Assembly: GCA_015680685.1 (NCBI GenBank)
Contig: MNCI01006844.1
Span: forward strand, 402,114 to 429,131
Source of the DNA: Gnetum montanum
Taxonomy: Eukaryota > Streptophyta > Gnetopsida > Gnetales > Gnetaceae
Reading direction: 5' to 3'
DNA: 27,018 bases
Under the pieces are notes generated by a model, which was not told where the DNA came from, did no database searches, and worked only from the letters and a program-made list of their open reading frames with translations. Position numbers and translations under genes: made by a program. Shown piece after piece: positions 1 to 10,524 of this stretch (positions are counted from its first letter, which is position 1; every line of letters starts with the position of its first letter).

Positions 1-1242
1 TCTTCACCATGCATTTCATTTGTATATAGTTGCATTTGCATATTTTCTTTGCACTTCCATCATTTCTTTCTTGGCATATTATTTTTATTTTTTCTTTGCA
101 TATGATTTTAGTAATCATTATGATCTTTTGATTGAGTAGGAATTACACTATTCCAAAATAATGTGATGATAATCCTTTATATAATATTTTCTAGTATTAT
201 TACATAAAATATATTTTATACTATATATTTCAATAATGATTTGATTCTCCCTAGTCTTTTTCAAGGTTTTAGTTTCTATAGTTATGTTGGATTATGGAGT
301 ATGAGATTTGTGCTAACTTATCATGTAACCATCATGATCATATGAGTGTAGGATAGGTGATGTTGGAGAATGGTTAGTCATAATCACTAGGTGACCTTGG
401 AAAATCCCACTTTCCCTCTTGTAAGCCCTAGCCCTCAAGTGTGATGATCCATGGTTACCCTATGAATAATGGGGAGAAGTGTGTTCATCTCCACTTGAGA
501 ACCCTTAGCCACCCAGGAGACCTGCTATGATGCTATCAAATGGCAATTAAAGGCACATACACCAAGGTTGAACTATACCATGGGAAAAGTTTCATCAAAA
601 AGAAAAAAAAGGAATGAGGATTGTGTTCACTAGTAGTGTAGCTAATTAGCCAGACTCGTGTTGGAATTTCTACCTTAAGAATGAAGTACACCATGGGCAA
701 AGTTTTCTCAAAAAGGAAAAAAAAAAGGAATGAGGACCATGTTCATTGGCAGTGTAATAAGTTCTTAAGTGTGATGGGGTCTGGCAACTATCCTCACCCT
801 AACCTTCATTTCCCCTTTTGAAAAAGAAAAAAAAATGTTTCAAGGAAAAATTTGAAATTTGTGACTAGCCACAATCTAATATGAGCATGTCCTCCTCATT
901 AAGTTTAGTATGGGTCATGTGCTCAAAGTAATCCGCATGCTATTGGCTTTTAATTTGTAAGAAGATTAGGAAAGAAATCATAATTATTATATATAGATAT
1001 ATGTAGTTAAAATAAATAAAATTATATATTTCAAGTTTAATTAAATAATATGGTGTGATTTAGGTGGTCCACGTTTAGTTCTCTTTTGATTATATGGTTA
1101 TTTTAGTCATGTTTAATTTACTTTTAAGTTTCCATTTTCTTGTTGTGTGATGTTTGTAATTCCCTATCTATTGCATCATTTTAAAATTTTTTTGGTCTTG
1201 TTCCTTGCACTGGCATGCAATAAAATTTTGGGGGCTAAGTAT
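1..1242 (+). mobile_element. 3' noncoding internal end of outer LTR retrotransposon
   Basis: I see no credible coding frame here. The stretch is placed inside an LTR element because it ends in a G-rich polypurine tract directly before an LTR-like start (TGATG at 1243). It contains a diverged direct duplication: a block around 571-642 and a second around 684-755 both read roughly CCATGGG-AAAGTTT, then an A-rich run, then GGAATGAGGA. A third A-rich run lies near 820. The rest of the outer element lies left of the window, so its family cannot be named. Confidence 0.5.
1226..1240 (+). other. Polypurine tract of outer element
   Basis: The G-run TTTTGGGGGCTAAG lies two bases before the TGATG that I take as the start of the 3' LTR. 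This is the position and composition of a plus-strand priming site in plant Ty3/gypsy elements. It orients the outer element to the plus strand. Confidence 0.5.
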
Positions 1243-1425
1243 TGATGTCAACACTCCCATGCTCTCATGGGGCCATGATTATCAACATCTCTCTCTCTCT
1301 CTCTCTTAATAACCATAATAAAAATCATGCAAGTGGTGGGTGTTTAAACTATTAGGTGATAATCATTAATGGTGGCAGTTACAGTTATTAATAATGGTGA
1401 TTACAATTATTAATGATGATGATTA
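1243..1425 (+). mobile_element. Outer 3' LTR, left fragment
   Basis: The fragment starts with TGATG, the inverse of the CATCA that ends the right fragment at 21625. It includes a CT microsatellite near 1290-1306 and about two units of the 22-bp repeat that resumes at 20637. The LTR is therefore cut in two by the minus-strand element. The two pieces together give about 1.17 kb. Confidence 0.6.
1421..1425. repeat. Target-site duplication of inner element, left copy
   Basis: GATTA here and GGTTA at 20637-20641 flank the inner element and differ by one transition. Because the target is itself a tandem array of GGTTAC-starting units, the match could be fortuitous. Confidence 0.4.
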
Positions 1426-1967
1426 TGTACTGACCTAAATCATCAGTGTAAGGTTGGAAGGGAAAACAAACACCAAAACACCGTCAGGTAGACACAGCTA
1501 ACCATGCCTTCACCCGAGGGTAAGCTAGAAAAGAAAATGAAGGTAAAGTGCCTTGGATGGTCTACATGAAAATCAACCAAGGACTTCCATGAGCATAAAC
1601 TATGGCTTGCGCTAGGGCTATCATGACTGATGTTTTAAAACCTAAATAGTGCGCATGAAATGTAAACAGGAACGTATGCAGAACTGGTATTGTAAACAAA
1701 ACATAAATTGAACGTAAAATAGAACAAACAATATAATGGCTGGAAAAATGAACTGTATTGTATTGCTTAGAAAAGATGTGCATTGGTCAAAATGTAGTTT
1801 TAGGTAGATGGCAAGTCAAGCGCCAAGCCCCAGGGTGATGTGATATGTTTCAACAGTGCTTGGATGCTAGGAGTCAAGTGTGCCCGAGTGCCCAAGGATT
1901 GTTGTCTAAGTTTCCTAAGCCATCAACCTCCAAAATTTCCAACCCTCATTTATGTGAATTGATAGGG

Positions 1968-1975
1968 TATTTATA
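1968..1975 (-). promoter_or_regulatory. TATA box in 3' LTR
   Basis: On the minus strand this reads TATAAATA within CCCTATAAATACCC. The same box is kept in the other LTR at 19443-19450, which supports it as the core promoter. Transcription would start about 30 bases further in element direction. Confidence 0.6.
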
Positions 1976-2435
1976 GGGTTGGGCCAGGCTCGAGTACAGA
2001 ATTCATGAATGAAATCAATGGTTGAGATATGAGAGGAAAATGGATCTAGCGACACATGTACAATGGACATCTGTGTGTGAGTTGGACATGTGTGGGTAAG
2101 CTACATTCTGGACCAGGTGCATTGTATCTTACAACATGTGATAACTCACTCAAGCTAGCTTACGCTCATGGCACATATGATTCGTAGCATAAAAGCTTGA
2201 CAAACAACAAATGATGAAAATTTACAATGAAATGACAATGTACAATAAGAGAAATTGACTTTGGATCACTTGAAAATTTTGGATCTCTGACTTGATTGCT
2301 CCAAGGTATCAATTTAAGTGGTTATGTGGTTGTTTGAGGCATCTCTGTTTGATAATAATTTCTAGCATGAGTTGATTTTGTCACAGTGTTTCCTCAGCAT
2401 GCGCACACTACACTCACGCTATACTTACACTACAC

Positions 2436-2452
2436 TCATGCTGCCAGCATGA
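2436..2452. repeat. Perfect palindrome in LTR
   Basis: TCATGCTGCCAGCATGA has 8-base arms around one central C. In the other LTR (19934-19950) it reads TCACGCTGCCAGTGTGA. The likely ancestor has CG in both arms, each lost by CpG decay. Confidence 0.7.
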
Positions 2453-3154
2453 CCTCAGTGTGAGTGAGCAAAGACTTCCAATTTTTCATCAAATTTTGAA
2501 TTTTGAAGCTTGATTCTTGAAGTGTAAGGATTGCTTGACTATGATTGACAAATTGAGCCTGAAAATGCCTTGTTTTGATCCATTTATGGTAGCTCATGCT
2601 GGACTCATGCTGCCAACATGAGTGCAGTGTGACCATAGTGTGACCTACAACGTGAACTAAAAAAGCTTGCAATTTTGAGCTTGAAATTTAAAATCTTGGA
2701 GGCTGGGACCTGAAGTTGTCAAGGATGTGCTTTGAGGATGACTTACAGCCTAGAAATCAAATCATTTTGACTTGGTTTTGGGTTGTGAAAGTTACTCACG
2801 CTACACTCTCATTAGCAGTTTAACCTCAACGTGAGTACCAGAGTGAGTGTGAAAATTTATACTTTTTTGTCTAAAACTTGAGTCTCTGGATGCTAAAAAT
2901 TTGAGCTTCAGGCTAGGCACAATAGTGACCCTTGAGAATGCCTTACACCCTCAAACTGAGCCACCTTTGACTTGATTCTGACATTGTTTGGAGTTTCTCA
3001 TACTGAGGGCAAGCTAGCTTGATAGCGTGAGCAAGCTGGCTTAAGCAAGTTGGATATGAGCTCCCTGCCTTAGTCAAATTTTTCCTCCCAAAAATTCAAA
3101 AGGGCTTGAGTCATTTTCATTTCAAAGTGCTAGGCCGAAATTATTGGTGTTTCA

Positions 3155-3171
3155 TTGGCCTCTCTTTGTTG
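3155..3171 (-). other. Polypurine tract of inner element
   Basis: On the minus strand this reads CAACAAAGAGAGGCCAA immediately before the LTR start TGAAACACC. It is purine-rich and in the expected place next to the 3' LTR. Confidence 0.5.
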
Positions 3172-4370
3172 ACGTTTGAAGGAATCCACTCGAGAGGTGT
3201 TGACAAAGATGCGCAAAACACCATGAACAACCAAACATCAAGCATTAACTATCAACCCATGGACTACGCATCATCACACCATGTTCAAAAGTACATGGGA
3301 TCAAGGTAGTGTAGTTCAAGATGCAAATGGGATTGGTTGTAATCAAGGGAAATTAGGAGTTGATCAATGGTTATAATTGCTGCTAGGATTGTGGGAGAGG
3401 AAATGCTCTCATGTGAATGAGCCATATCTTTGGTCCTTGTCAATAGCCAATGTTCAGCAAACTCAAAACCAAGACGTTGGAGGTGCATTCTTTGGAGAAT
3501 CGAGACTCTTATAGAGTGTTTACAGGGCCCATTGTAAACATTCAAAGCCACGTGATGATGTGCAATGTGGTCTCCTTGATACATGAATATAACTATTTTT
3601 TAAGACAATTGCCTTCTCGATTGGGGCTTATATGAGAATAGCCAATAGTATTTTGTTTATGATGTCAACGGGGTCATGAAGATCTTTTTTGTGCATTTTT
3701 CTCTTTGACCTTTTTGTTATTTTTCTTTTTTTTGTTTGTTTTGTTCTTTTGTTCTTGCTTTCTTTTTTTTTTCTTTTCTTTGTATTTTTCTTATTCTTTT
3801 TGGTCTTTTTGAAGGAGCTTGCTTTTAATGTTGTGCTCATGTTCGAGTGCTTGCACTTTGTATCATGTATCATGTACTATGTTTTGCAGTGTAACTGCTT
3901 AGGGAGTTACAGTGTGCAATAGTGTATTAAGGGTTTTGAGGTGAGTAGGATACAATGTGTCTAAGGGGATGTAATTGAATAGGATAAGTGGGGCATGATG
4001 GGGAAATAGGGGATGTATCAGAAGCTAGGAATCTACTTATGAATGGATTGACTAACCCAGTTATGTGCGTCAGGAAAAATGTGATACCTTGTCATCACGA
4101 TAAAGTGCACTTATGCATGAATGCCTCAATTGTGTCATCCTATAAACATAACTCCAAGAAGAGAAGAAAAATACAAATCAAAAGATTAACCAAGCACTTT
4201 GATCAGGGAGATGGAGCCACTGTGTGCAATTTTTAAAGTAGACAGGATCATGCACAGCGTCAACCTCCTCAAGGCCCATGAGATAAATCATGCAGTAAGT
4301 CTCAGTAGAACATGTACAGCCAATTGCAGCAACACATCTTTTCAAGCTTTGCCTGATCATTGATGATGTC
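3172..4370 (-). other. 3' untranslated region of inner element
   Basis: No recognised coding capacity. The short frames here match nothing I know. The main feature is a nearly pure pyrimidine stretch on the plus strand (3689-3815), which is A/G-rich in element orientation. Long, variable 3' UTRs are a known trait of Tat-lineage elements. Confidence 0.5.
3689..3815 (-). repeat. Long A/G-rich tract
   Basis: About 125 bases are almost all T with some C and G on the plus strand, so A-rich purine on the element strand. It produces a meaningless lysine-rich frame. It may be an expanded polypurine run. Confidence 0.6.
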
Positions 4371-4573
4371 ACTAGTTTATAGTCTTAGTACACTATTGTG
4401 GATTAGTTTCACATCATAATATTTTTGATGGCACTAGTTTAGCATCGTAGTAGATGATGCATTTCTAGTTTATAGTCGCAGCGAACTATGAAGAGGTAAG
4501 CCAATTTATAGTCTTAGTGGACTCTGGTGAACTGTGGTAGTTTAGTGTCATATCAGACAGAGCTCTGTGGTGT
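4371..4573. repeat. Degenerate AGTTTA-type repeat field
   Basis: Irregular copies of a word like TAGTTTATAGTCTTAG occur near 4373, 4470 and 4502, with further AGTTTAG forms between them. This is a decayed extension of the regular 38-bp array that follows. Confidence 0.5.
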
Positions 4574-4915
4574 CGGTTTATTGTCATGACTCCAAGACGT
4601 TCTATGGTATCAATTTTAAGTAATGATGCCAAGACTTTTCTATGGTATTAGTTTTAAGTCATGATGTCAAGATTGTTCTATGGTATTAGTTTTAAGTCAT
4701 GATTCCAGGACTATTCTTTGGTATCAGTTTTAAGTCATGATGCCAAGACTATTCTATGGTATCAATTTTAAGTCATGATGCCATGAATTTTCTGTGGTAT
4801 TAGTTTTAAGTCATGATGCTAGGACTATTCTGTGGTATCATTTTTAAGTCATGATGCCAGGGCTACTCTATGGTATCAGTTTTAATTCATGATGCCAGGA
4901 CTTCTACGTACCTTG
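4574..4915. repeat. 38-bp tandem repeat (minisatellite), about 9 copies
   Basis: Unit starts fall at 4612, 4650, 4688, 4726, 4764, 4802, 4840 and 4878, exactly 38 bases apart, with a weaker first copy before them. The unit reads roughly AGTTTTAAGTCATGATGCCA, then AGACTATTCTATGGTATC. It sits just after the integrase in element orientation. Tandem arrays in this place are known in Tat/Ogre elements. The same AGTTTAA-TCAT core recurs at 8530-8612 and 14788-14898. Confidence 0.9.
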
Positions 4916-4919
4916 ATTT

Positions 4920-6299
4920 TATCCGACATAGTACCGTTTCAAGTGCAAATGATTTGTAGGATTAGTAAACTCATTCCCATCCATGTGAGCAAGTTTGAAT
5001 GCTCCATTATTATATGCCTTGGTGACTAAGTAAGGCCCTTTCTAGTTGGCTAAAAATTTATCTAGATGTTCATAGGTGGCCTTAAGAACTAGATCTCCTT
5101 CTTTGATTTGGCATTTATGAAGATCGTATTTGTGTCATTGCCTCTATTTTTTCTAGTACCATTTGATTTGATTAAGCGTTTGCACATGTTCTTCCTCTAC
5201 TAAGTCAAGGTTAGCAATGCATAGTTCATTTATTTGAGTTTCATTAAGAAGGCCCAAGAGAGCTATCCATAATGAGGAAACCTATAATTCTAAAGGTAAA
5301 GTAGCCTCAAATTCGTATACAAGGCTATATGGAGTTTTACCTGAAGATGTTCGATGTGTCGTTCTGTATGCCCACAATGCGTAGAATAATTGTTCATGCC
5401 ATCATTTTTTGCTCTGATTTAACATTTTTTTGAGCACCATGATGACAGTTTTGTTTGTAGCCTCTGCCTGACCATTGCTCTATGGGTAGTAAGGTGATGA
5501 AAATGCATGTTTAATGCCTAGGCTTTTACAGAAACGTTTAGTATCTACACTGCTAAACTGTGGCCCATTGTTAGTAACGATGGTTCTCAGAATACCAAAA
5601 TGGGTCATGATATTTTCTATTATGAAAGTGAAAATGTGTTTTGAAGTGGTATTCCTAAGGGGAATAGCTTCTACCCATTTTGTGAAGTATTCAGTTGCAG
5701 TGATAATAAAGCTATGTCCTGCGGAGGATGATGGCATTATTGGTCCAATTAAGTCTAATCCCCATTTTTGAAATGGCCATGTGATTTGTGTTGAGTGAAA
5801 TTCGTTAGGTGGCACGTGTATTAGATTACCATGCTTTTGGCAAATGTCACATGTTCTAACCTTGGAGATGCAATTGTACTCCATGTGTGGCTAGTAGTAG
5901 CCTAAGCACCTAATCTTTGTCGCCATTGCTTTGGGTGCAATGTGCCCTCCACAAAGTCCTTCATGGACTTGTTCTACAATTTCTTGATCATCAATGCTAC
6001 CAATGCACATCAGTAGAATGCCTTTGTAGGATTTGTGACACAATGTATCCCCTATTAACGCATATTTCCAGGAGCATTTTCGCACAGCATCCTTTTGAGC
6101 GTTTGTCAAGTGTTGTGGAGGTTTGCCTCTTAGGAGGTACTCTTTTATGTCATCATACCATTCTATTGTGTGTGTTGTACTAATGGATGCTATAGGCATT
6201 CTATCAATAGTGTTAATTATAGGTTTGGCACAACTTGTTATGGAGCTAGGCAACACATGGAACATTTTAGGTATCATGTTTAAGGCTAATGTAGCAAGT
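4920..6299 (-). pseudogene. pol: Integrase (IN) region of pol, inactivated
   Basis: This domain would insert the element's cDNA into the genome. In element direction it shows an H2C2-type zinc-finger region (EQVHEGLCGGH, then CDICQKHGN), the core starting WGLDLIGP, then IVTNNGPQF, then SNGQAEATN, and a C-terminal part with the gypsy-like THRTSSGKTPYSLVY. The second catalytic Asp of the DDE triad is Asn (G to A). Stops interrupt it, for example a W-to-stop after GYY near 5890 and a Q-to-stop after SSPYYP near 5480. It follows RNase H without a clear gap and runs to the 38-bp array. Family assignment is firm; activity is excluded. Confidence 0.88.
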
Positions 6300-7060
6300 G
6301 CATCGGCGATGGTATTTTCACTTCTAGGGTTATGTTGTATGTCAGTTTCTACTAGTTGCCTCAGCAGATGTTTGGTCAAATCACAATGGTTGTAAAAGAA
6401 GAGCCTTACATGTGTAAACCTTAGTGACTTGATTAATGACTAATTGTGAATCACCTTGAACTACAAGATGTGAGATTTGTGAAGTCAATGTTTCTTGAAG
6501 ACCTCTATGAAGACCTTCGTATTCTGCCACATTGTTAGTACAAGGAAATGTCAATCAATAGGTGAAGGGCTAGATTTCTCTAGAGGGGTATGTTAAAATG
6601 GTCGCAGCACTTCCTCCTTAGGAGGTTGAAGCTTCATTGAAGTAGAGGATTACCTCGTAGTTGTCAAGTACGGTGTCTATACTATTAACATTCTCATCAG
6701 GGAACTTAGGGTTAACTATTTCCTAATCATGCATTGGCGAGATAGGTAATTATGTGACTATTGCTTGACCTTTTGTGGAAGATTGGGAAACATAGTGTAA
6801 GTCAAACTCTGCAATCATTGCTTTCCATCTAGCTATCCTACTTGATTCGTAGATGTTGTTGGTGATAGCATGGAGTACATTATCTTTGCAAATGATGTAA
6901 ACTTGATTGTGGAAGAGATACTACCATCATTTCTTAAAGTGAAAATGAGGGAAATACATGATTTATCTACATCATTGTATCATTGTTCATAGGAAATTAA
7001 AGCATGGTTTAGGTAATATACGGGATTTCTACTCCATCTTAACATTTTTGACAAAGTATC
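6300..7060 (-). pseudogene. pol: RNase H region of pol, with Tat-type extra RNase H
   Basis: RNase H degrades the RNA strand during reverse transcription. After the RT there is a degenerate RNase H-like stretch (PLYIYLANFDTSIALIL, near 7110-7060). Then comes a second RNase H with CTNNVAEYEGL (about 6545-6514), GDSQLV (about 6460) and a C-terminal HNPRSENTIADALATLA (about 6335). The paired arrangement is characteristic of the Tat lineage. Several stops and frame changes occur between 7000 and 6400. Exact domain limits are my estimate. Confidence 0.72.
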
Positions 7061-8404
7061 AATGCAATGGAAGTGTCAAAATTTGCAAGGTAGATGTACA
7101 AGGGTTTATTACCTTGAGGGGGATAAATTGTTGGTAATTGAGCCAGTTCTTGTTTTATGTTCTCAAATGCTTCTTCGCATTGTTGGGTCCATTGGAAATG
7201 CACACTTTTTCATAATAGGTGCTGCATTGGTCTTAACTTATCTATCAACCTTTCAATAAAGCATCTTATGAATTGTAGCCTACCTTGAAGGCCACGTAAT
7301 TCAATAAGGTTCTTTGGTGGTTGCATATTAGTTATTGCCTTAAATTTATCAGGATATACCTATATTCCTATTTCAGAGACTACGAAACCAATCATTTTGC
7401 CTATTTTGACACCAAAAATACATTTCTTTGGATTGAGTCTAAGGTCATATTTGAGACAACGTTTAAGCACTAGGTCTAGATCTTTTGCATGTTGTTTGGT
7501 TATTTTAGATTTAACTGTGATATCATCAATGTAATCATTGAGCAAATTGATCATGTAATCACTAAATATATATGTCATTTCTCATTGATATGTAGCTCCT
7601 ACGTTTCTAAGGCCAAATGGCATCATAGTATAACAAAATGTACCCCAAGGTTTCATGAAAGTTATTCTAAGTTGATGTTCCATATTTATTCTTATTTGGT
7701 TGTACCTTGAAAATCCATCCATAAAGGATAATAGTGCATGCCCGGCAGTCATGTCAATAAGCTGATCAATACTAGGTAATAGGAAATCATCCTTTATAGT
7801 GGTTGTATTGAGATCATGAAAGTTGATGCATATGCATATACTACCGTTCTTCTTAGGGACTACAACAATGTTTGATACCCAATCAGAATAGTTAATAGCC
7901 TAGATGAAACCAACTTGGTAGAGCTTTGTGATTTCAACTCAGATAGCCAATGCTACCTTTGGTCTAACCTTCCATTCTTTTTATTTCATTGGTTTTACTT
8001 TTTCATCGAGAATGATGTTGTGTTGGATGATCCAGGGGTCTAGTCCTGGCATGTCAGTATATGACCATGCAAACGTTTTTATGTTTTCTTTTAACACTTG
8101 AGTGATTTCACCTAGGAGTTGCGAGTCTAGTATGACACTTAATTTCAATGCCATAGCTTCACCATTGACTATAATAATGGGGATTTCAACTAGAGGATCT
8201 TTAGTGATATTATCAGCTTCTAGATCTAAAGTCTTAGTCACATTTTTAGGCCAATTTGATGTTTCTTGAGTGGAGGCTATTAAATTAATATAGGTGGATG
8301 GGTCTAGATCCAAGGATTCTGGGTTGATTTCTCTTTTTACCTTCCCATATGATCCACTAAGAGACAATGTTAAAAGGATATTCTTGGTGGCCATGTGCTT
8401 GCTC
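7060..8404 (-). pseudogene. pol: Reverse transcriptase (RT) region of pol, inactivated
   Basis: The frame opens with an ATG at 8394 and reads through the gypsy pre-RT motif TFAWSYTDMPGLDP. It continues with LLSFMDGFSRYNQ (motif A, near 7735), MPFGLRNVGATYQ (near 7610) and the catalytic YIDD at 7533-7522. The YIDD is intact. Stops include one after KPMK (7981), one after GATYQ (7579) and one after SEIGI (7360), all consistent with C-to-T or G-to-A decay. A possible 3' splice site, GGCAG before GAGCAAGC, lies at 8405. That would fit an intron between protease and RT, as known in Ogre. Confidence 0.9.
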
Positions 8405-8529
8405 CTGCCAATTTAAAACGGGAGCGAAGTAAGAGACACCCCCTTAGCAGGAGAGTTACAAAGTGTAAAAAAACATAGGGTAATCAAAATATGTACTAAA
8501 AAATTAGGAGATGCAGCGATAGTCATGGT
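8405..8529 (-). other. Region just upstream of RT, possible splice acceptor
   Basis: Noncoding in element orientation. On the minus strand the sequence just before the RT frame is TTTTAAATTGGCAG, a plausible 3' splice site. Beyond it are stops in all frames I checked by eye and then the 28-bp repeats. Confidence 0.3.
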
Positions 8530-8612
8530 AGTTTAAGGTCATACTAGGCCACATGGAAGTTTAAGGTCATACTAGGCCACATGGCACTTTAAGGCCATAC
8601 TAAACCAGTAAT
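8530..8612. repeat. 28-bp tandem repeat, 3 copies (AGTTTAAGGTCAT core)
   Basis: Units start at 8530, 8558 and 8586. The first two are nearly identical (AGTTTAAGGTCATACTAGGC then CACATGG). The core matches those of the arrays at 4574-4915 and 14788-14898. Confidence 0.8.
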
Positions 8613-9017
8613 ATTTATGTTGACTTGTCATTTGGACTGAGTGTATGCACCATTTTTAAGTTTTAACTTTCTGAGTTTAAAATTTTGAGTGAACAATAAG
8701 TTCATGGAGATTTTAAAGTTTTATGAATTTTATGCACATCATTACATATTTCTTTATTGTTAATTTTTTCACTTTTCTCCTCTTCCTCATAAGAATTTTT
8801 GGGCCTCATCTCTAGAGGCTGGAATAATAAGGAATATTAGGCAAACATAAGGCAAAGATGACATAGAAAATAACATGCAAACAAAATAAAACATGGTGAA
8901 GTAAAATAAATATAAAAAGAGGAGATAAAATAAAAGATAATAAATTAAATTAAATTAAATTGAGAATATTGGAGGTTAGAAAAAGGGGTTTTTGGAGTAC
9001 AAGGCATCATTTCTGTT
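8613..9017. other. AT-rich noncoding stretch
   Basis: No coding signal. It contains a short TAAAT microsatellite near 8938-8960 and A-rich sequence. It separates the 28-bp repeats from the AGCGTGAG cluster. Confidence 0.5.
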
Positions 9018-10290
9018 AGCATGAGTTCTTGGGAATTTGAACTATAGCGTGAGCTACAGTGTCAGTGTCCACGTGAGCAAGGCAACATGAAGAACAAGGG
9101 TAAAGAAAAGGTAAGCCAAGACAAGGGGAAGAGGTAGGTAGATCTATCGTTTGTGGAGGAGAGTGAAGTGCTTCTCCAGCGTCTTCCCAAAGCTAGGATT
9201 CCAACACGGAGAGGGGCCTTGCATAGGTAGATTTGTTTTTTCTTACTTTTCTTGGCATTTTTTGTGGACAATGTTACCCAGGGTAAAATTCTTGTGCTAC
9301 GATTATGGGTTTTTTTGGGTTTGTGGCATTGTGGGCTTTTGGGCTTTTTCTAGCAACATGGGGGTTTTTGGCTTTTCCTGGTGTCTCAGGCCGTAGGGTT
9401 TTTGGGTGCAAGGTGAGTTGCAAGATAGGATTCTTAGGTAGCGTGAGTGTGGGATGATAAGGTCCAGCATTAGTTTCAAGTCAAGAATGGCTAGTGTTGC
9501 AGGGGAAAGCTTAGTGTGATTTTTAGATTTCCTGGCAGCGTGAGTTTAGGGCTTCCTGCAGCGTGGTTTTCAGGGGGGGCCTTAGTGTGAGTGCAAGGAG
9601 GAAGGCTCTTTTTTTCTTGTAGCATGAGCTACATTATTGGGGAAGCTTCAGCATCAATTTTTCTTTTCTTTTCAACACAACCACCAGTGTCTTGGGCAGT
9701 ATAAGCTACAAACGAGGGGGTTCCAGGGCAGGGTAGCGTGAGCTGCAAATTTGGACTTTTGGGATTTGGTAGTGTGATCTACAAATTTGGGCTTTTGGGG
9801 CTTCCTATGGCATGGGTTTTTTAAGCTTTCTTGGATGTTTGGGCCACAGGGTTCTTTTGGCATTTTTGGGGCTTGGGCACCAATTTTCTTGGCAGCGTGA
9901 GTGCTGGAGGAAAGGAAAGTCGTTGCAGGGGAAGTGTGAGTTGTGTTATTGTGTTCATGGATCTATGAGTCTATGGGTAGGGAAGTGGCAAGAGAGTGGT
10001 TTTCACCTCTGCCTGGGCTCCTAGACCCTCTTGACAAGGAGATGTCATCCAACCTCAGTTGTTTGGAGGAGCAACTGCGCATGTTCTATCCACGTAATCT
10101 ACCAGTTTCCAGCATGAGTGAGTGGAAAGGCTCTAGCGTGAGTGCGAGTTCAGCACACCAGTGTGAGTTAGGAGGAAGGCCCAGCGTGAGTTTTTTGGCC
10201 ACAGCCTTTCAACATAAGTGGTTTAGCTATAGCCTTCCAACGTGAGTTTTTTGGCTAGAACATGAGCTTGCTAGAAGGCACAGCGTGAGT
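9018..10290 (+). repeat. Cluster of about 20 AGCGTGAG words upstream of the antisense gene
   Basis: The word AGCGTGAG(T/C), or CpG-decayed forms AGCATGAG and AGTGTGAG, recurs near 9018, 9043, 9438, 9535, 9580, 9622, 9734, 9766, 9894, 9932, 10112, 10134, 10160, 10182, 10229 and 10282, among others. It is often followed by GCTACA or TTTTTTGG and embedded in T/G-rich text. Short plus-strand frames here are low-complexity. The cluster may be 5' UTR or promoter sequence of the gene at 10525, or a decayed short tandem repeat. Confidence 0.7.
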
Positions 10291-10524
10291 TCATTGGAAT
10301 GTGAAGATGTACGTTGTTTCTTGGATACCCATTACATGTGTGTGAAATGGATTTCAATGTACCCTAATGAGTGTCAGATACACTAAATAGATGTTGGTGT
10401 CCTTGTCTCATGGGGTGAAGCTATGCATTCAAAGTATTTTTTTATGTGATTTTTGGTTTATGTGGTTTTGACCTATTGTTAGCACTTAGATTCTTCACTT
10501 ACCTAATGTTTTGGTTGTATGTAG

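Larger units (their letters stand above)
1426..3154 (-). repeat. 3' LTR of the inner element
   Basis: It aligns along its length with 18900-20636. In element orientation it begins TGAAACACC at 3154 and ends ACA at 1426. A TATA box lies at 1968-1975, so U3 is about 1.2 kb and R-U5 about 0.5 kb. It contains many AGCGTGAG/CTCACGCT words on both strands, including a perfect 17-bp palindrome at 2436-2452. Confidence 0.88.

Noticed and set aside
1562-1783. 73-residue frame present in both LTRs (also 19036-19257)
   Set aside because: It is shared only because the LTRs are repeats. The second copy has lost the ATG and the sequence looks like no known protein.
3628-3873. Lysine-rich and phenylalanine-rich frames on the two strands
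   Set aside because: They are translations of a low-complexity purine/pyrimidine tract.
3988-4236. 82-residue plus-strand frame
   Set aside because: Short, unrelated to anything I recognise, antisense to the element's 3' UTR. Likely chance.
4574-4915. CRISPR-like array
   Set aside because: Repeats are contiguous with no unique spacers, and the DNA is a plant genome.
5514-6395. Plus-strand frames opposite integrase
   Set aside because: They are shadows of the minus-strand pol, whose motifs are clear.
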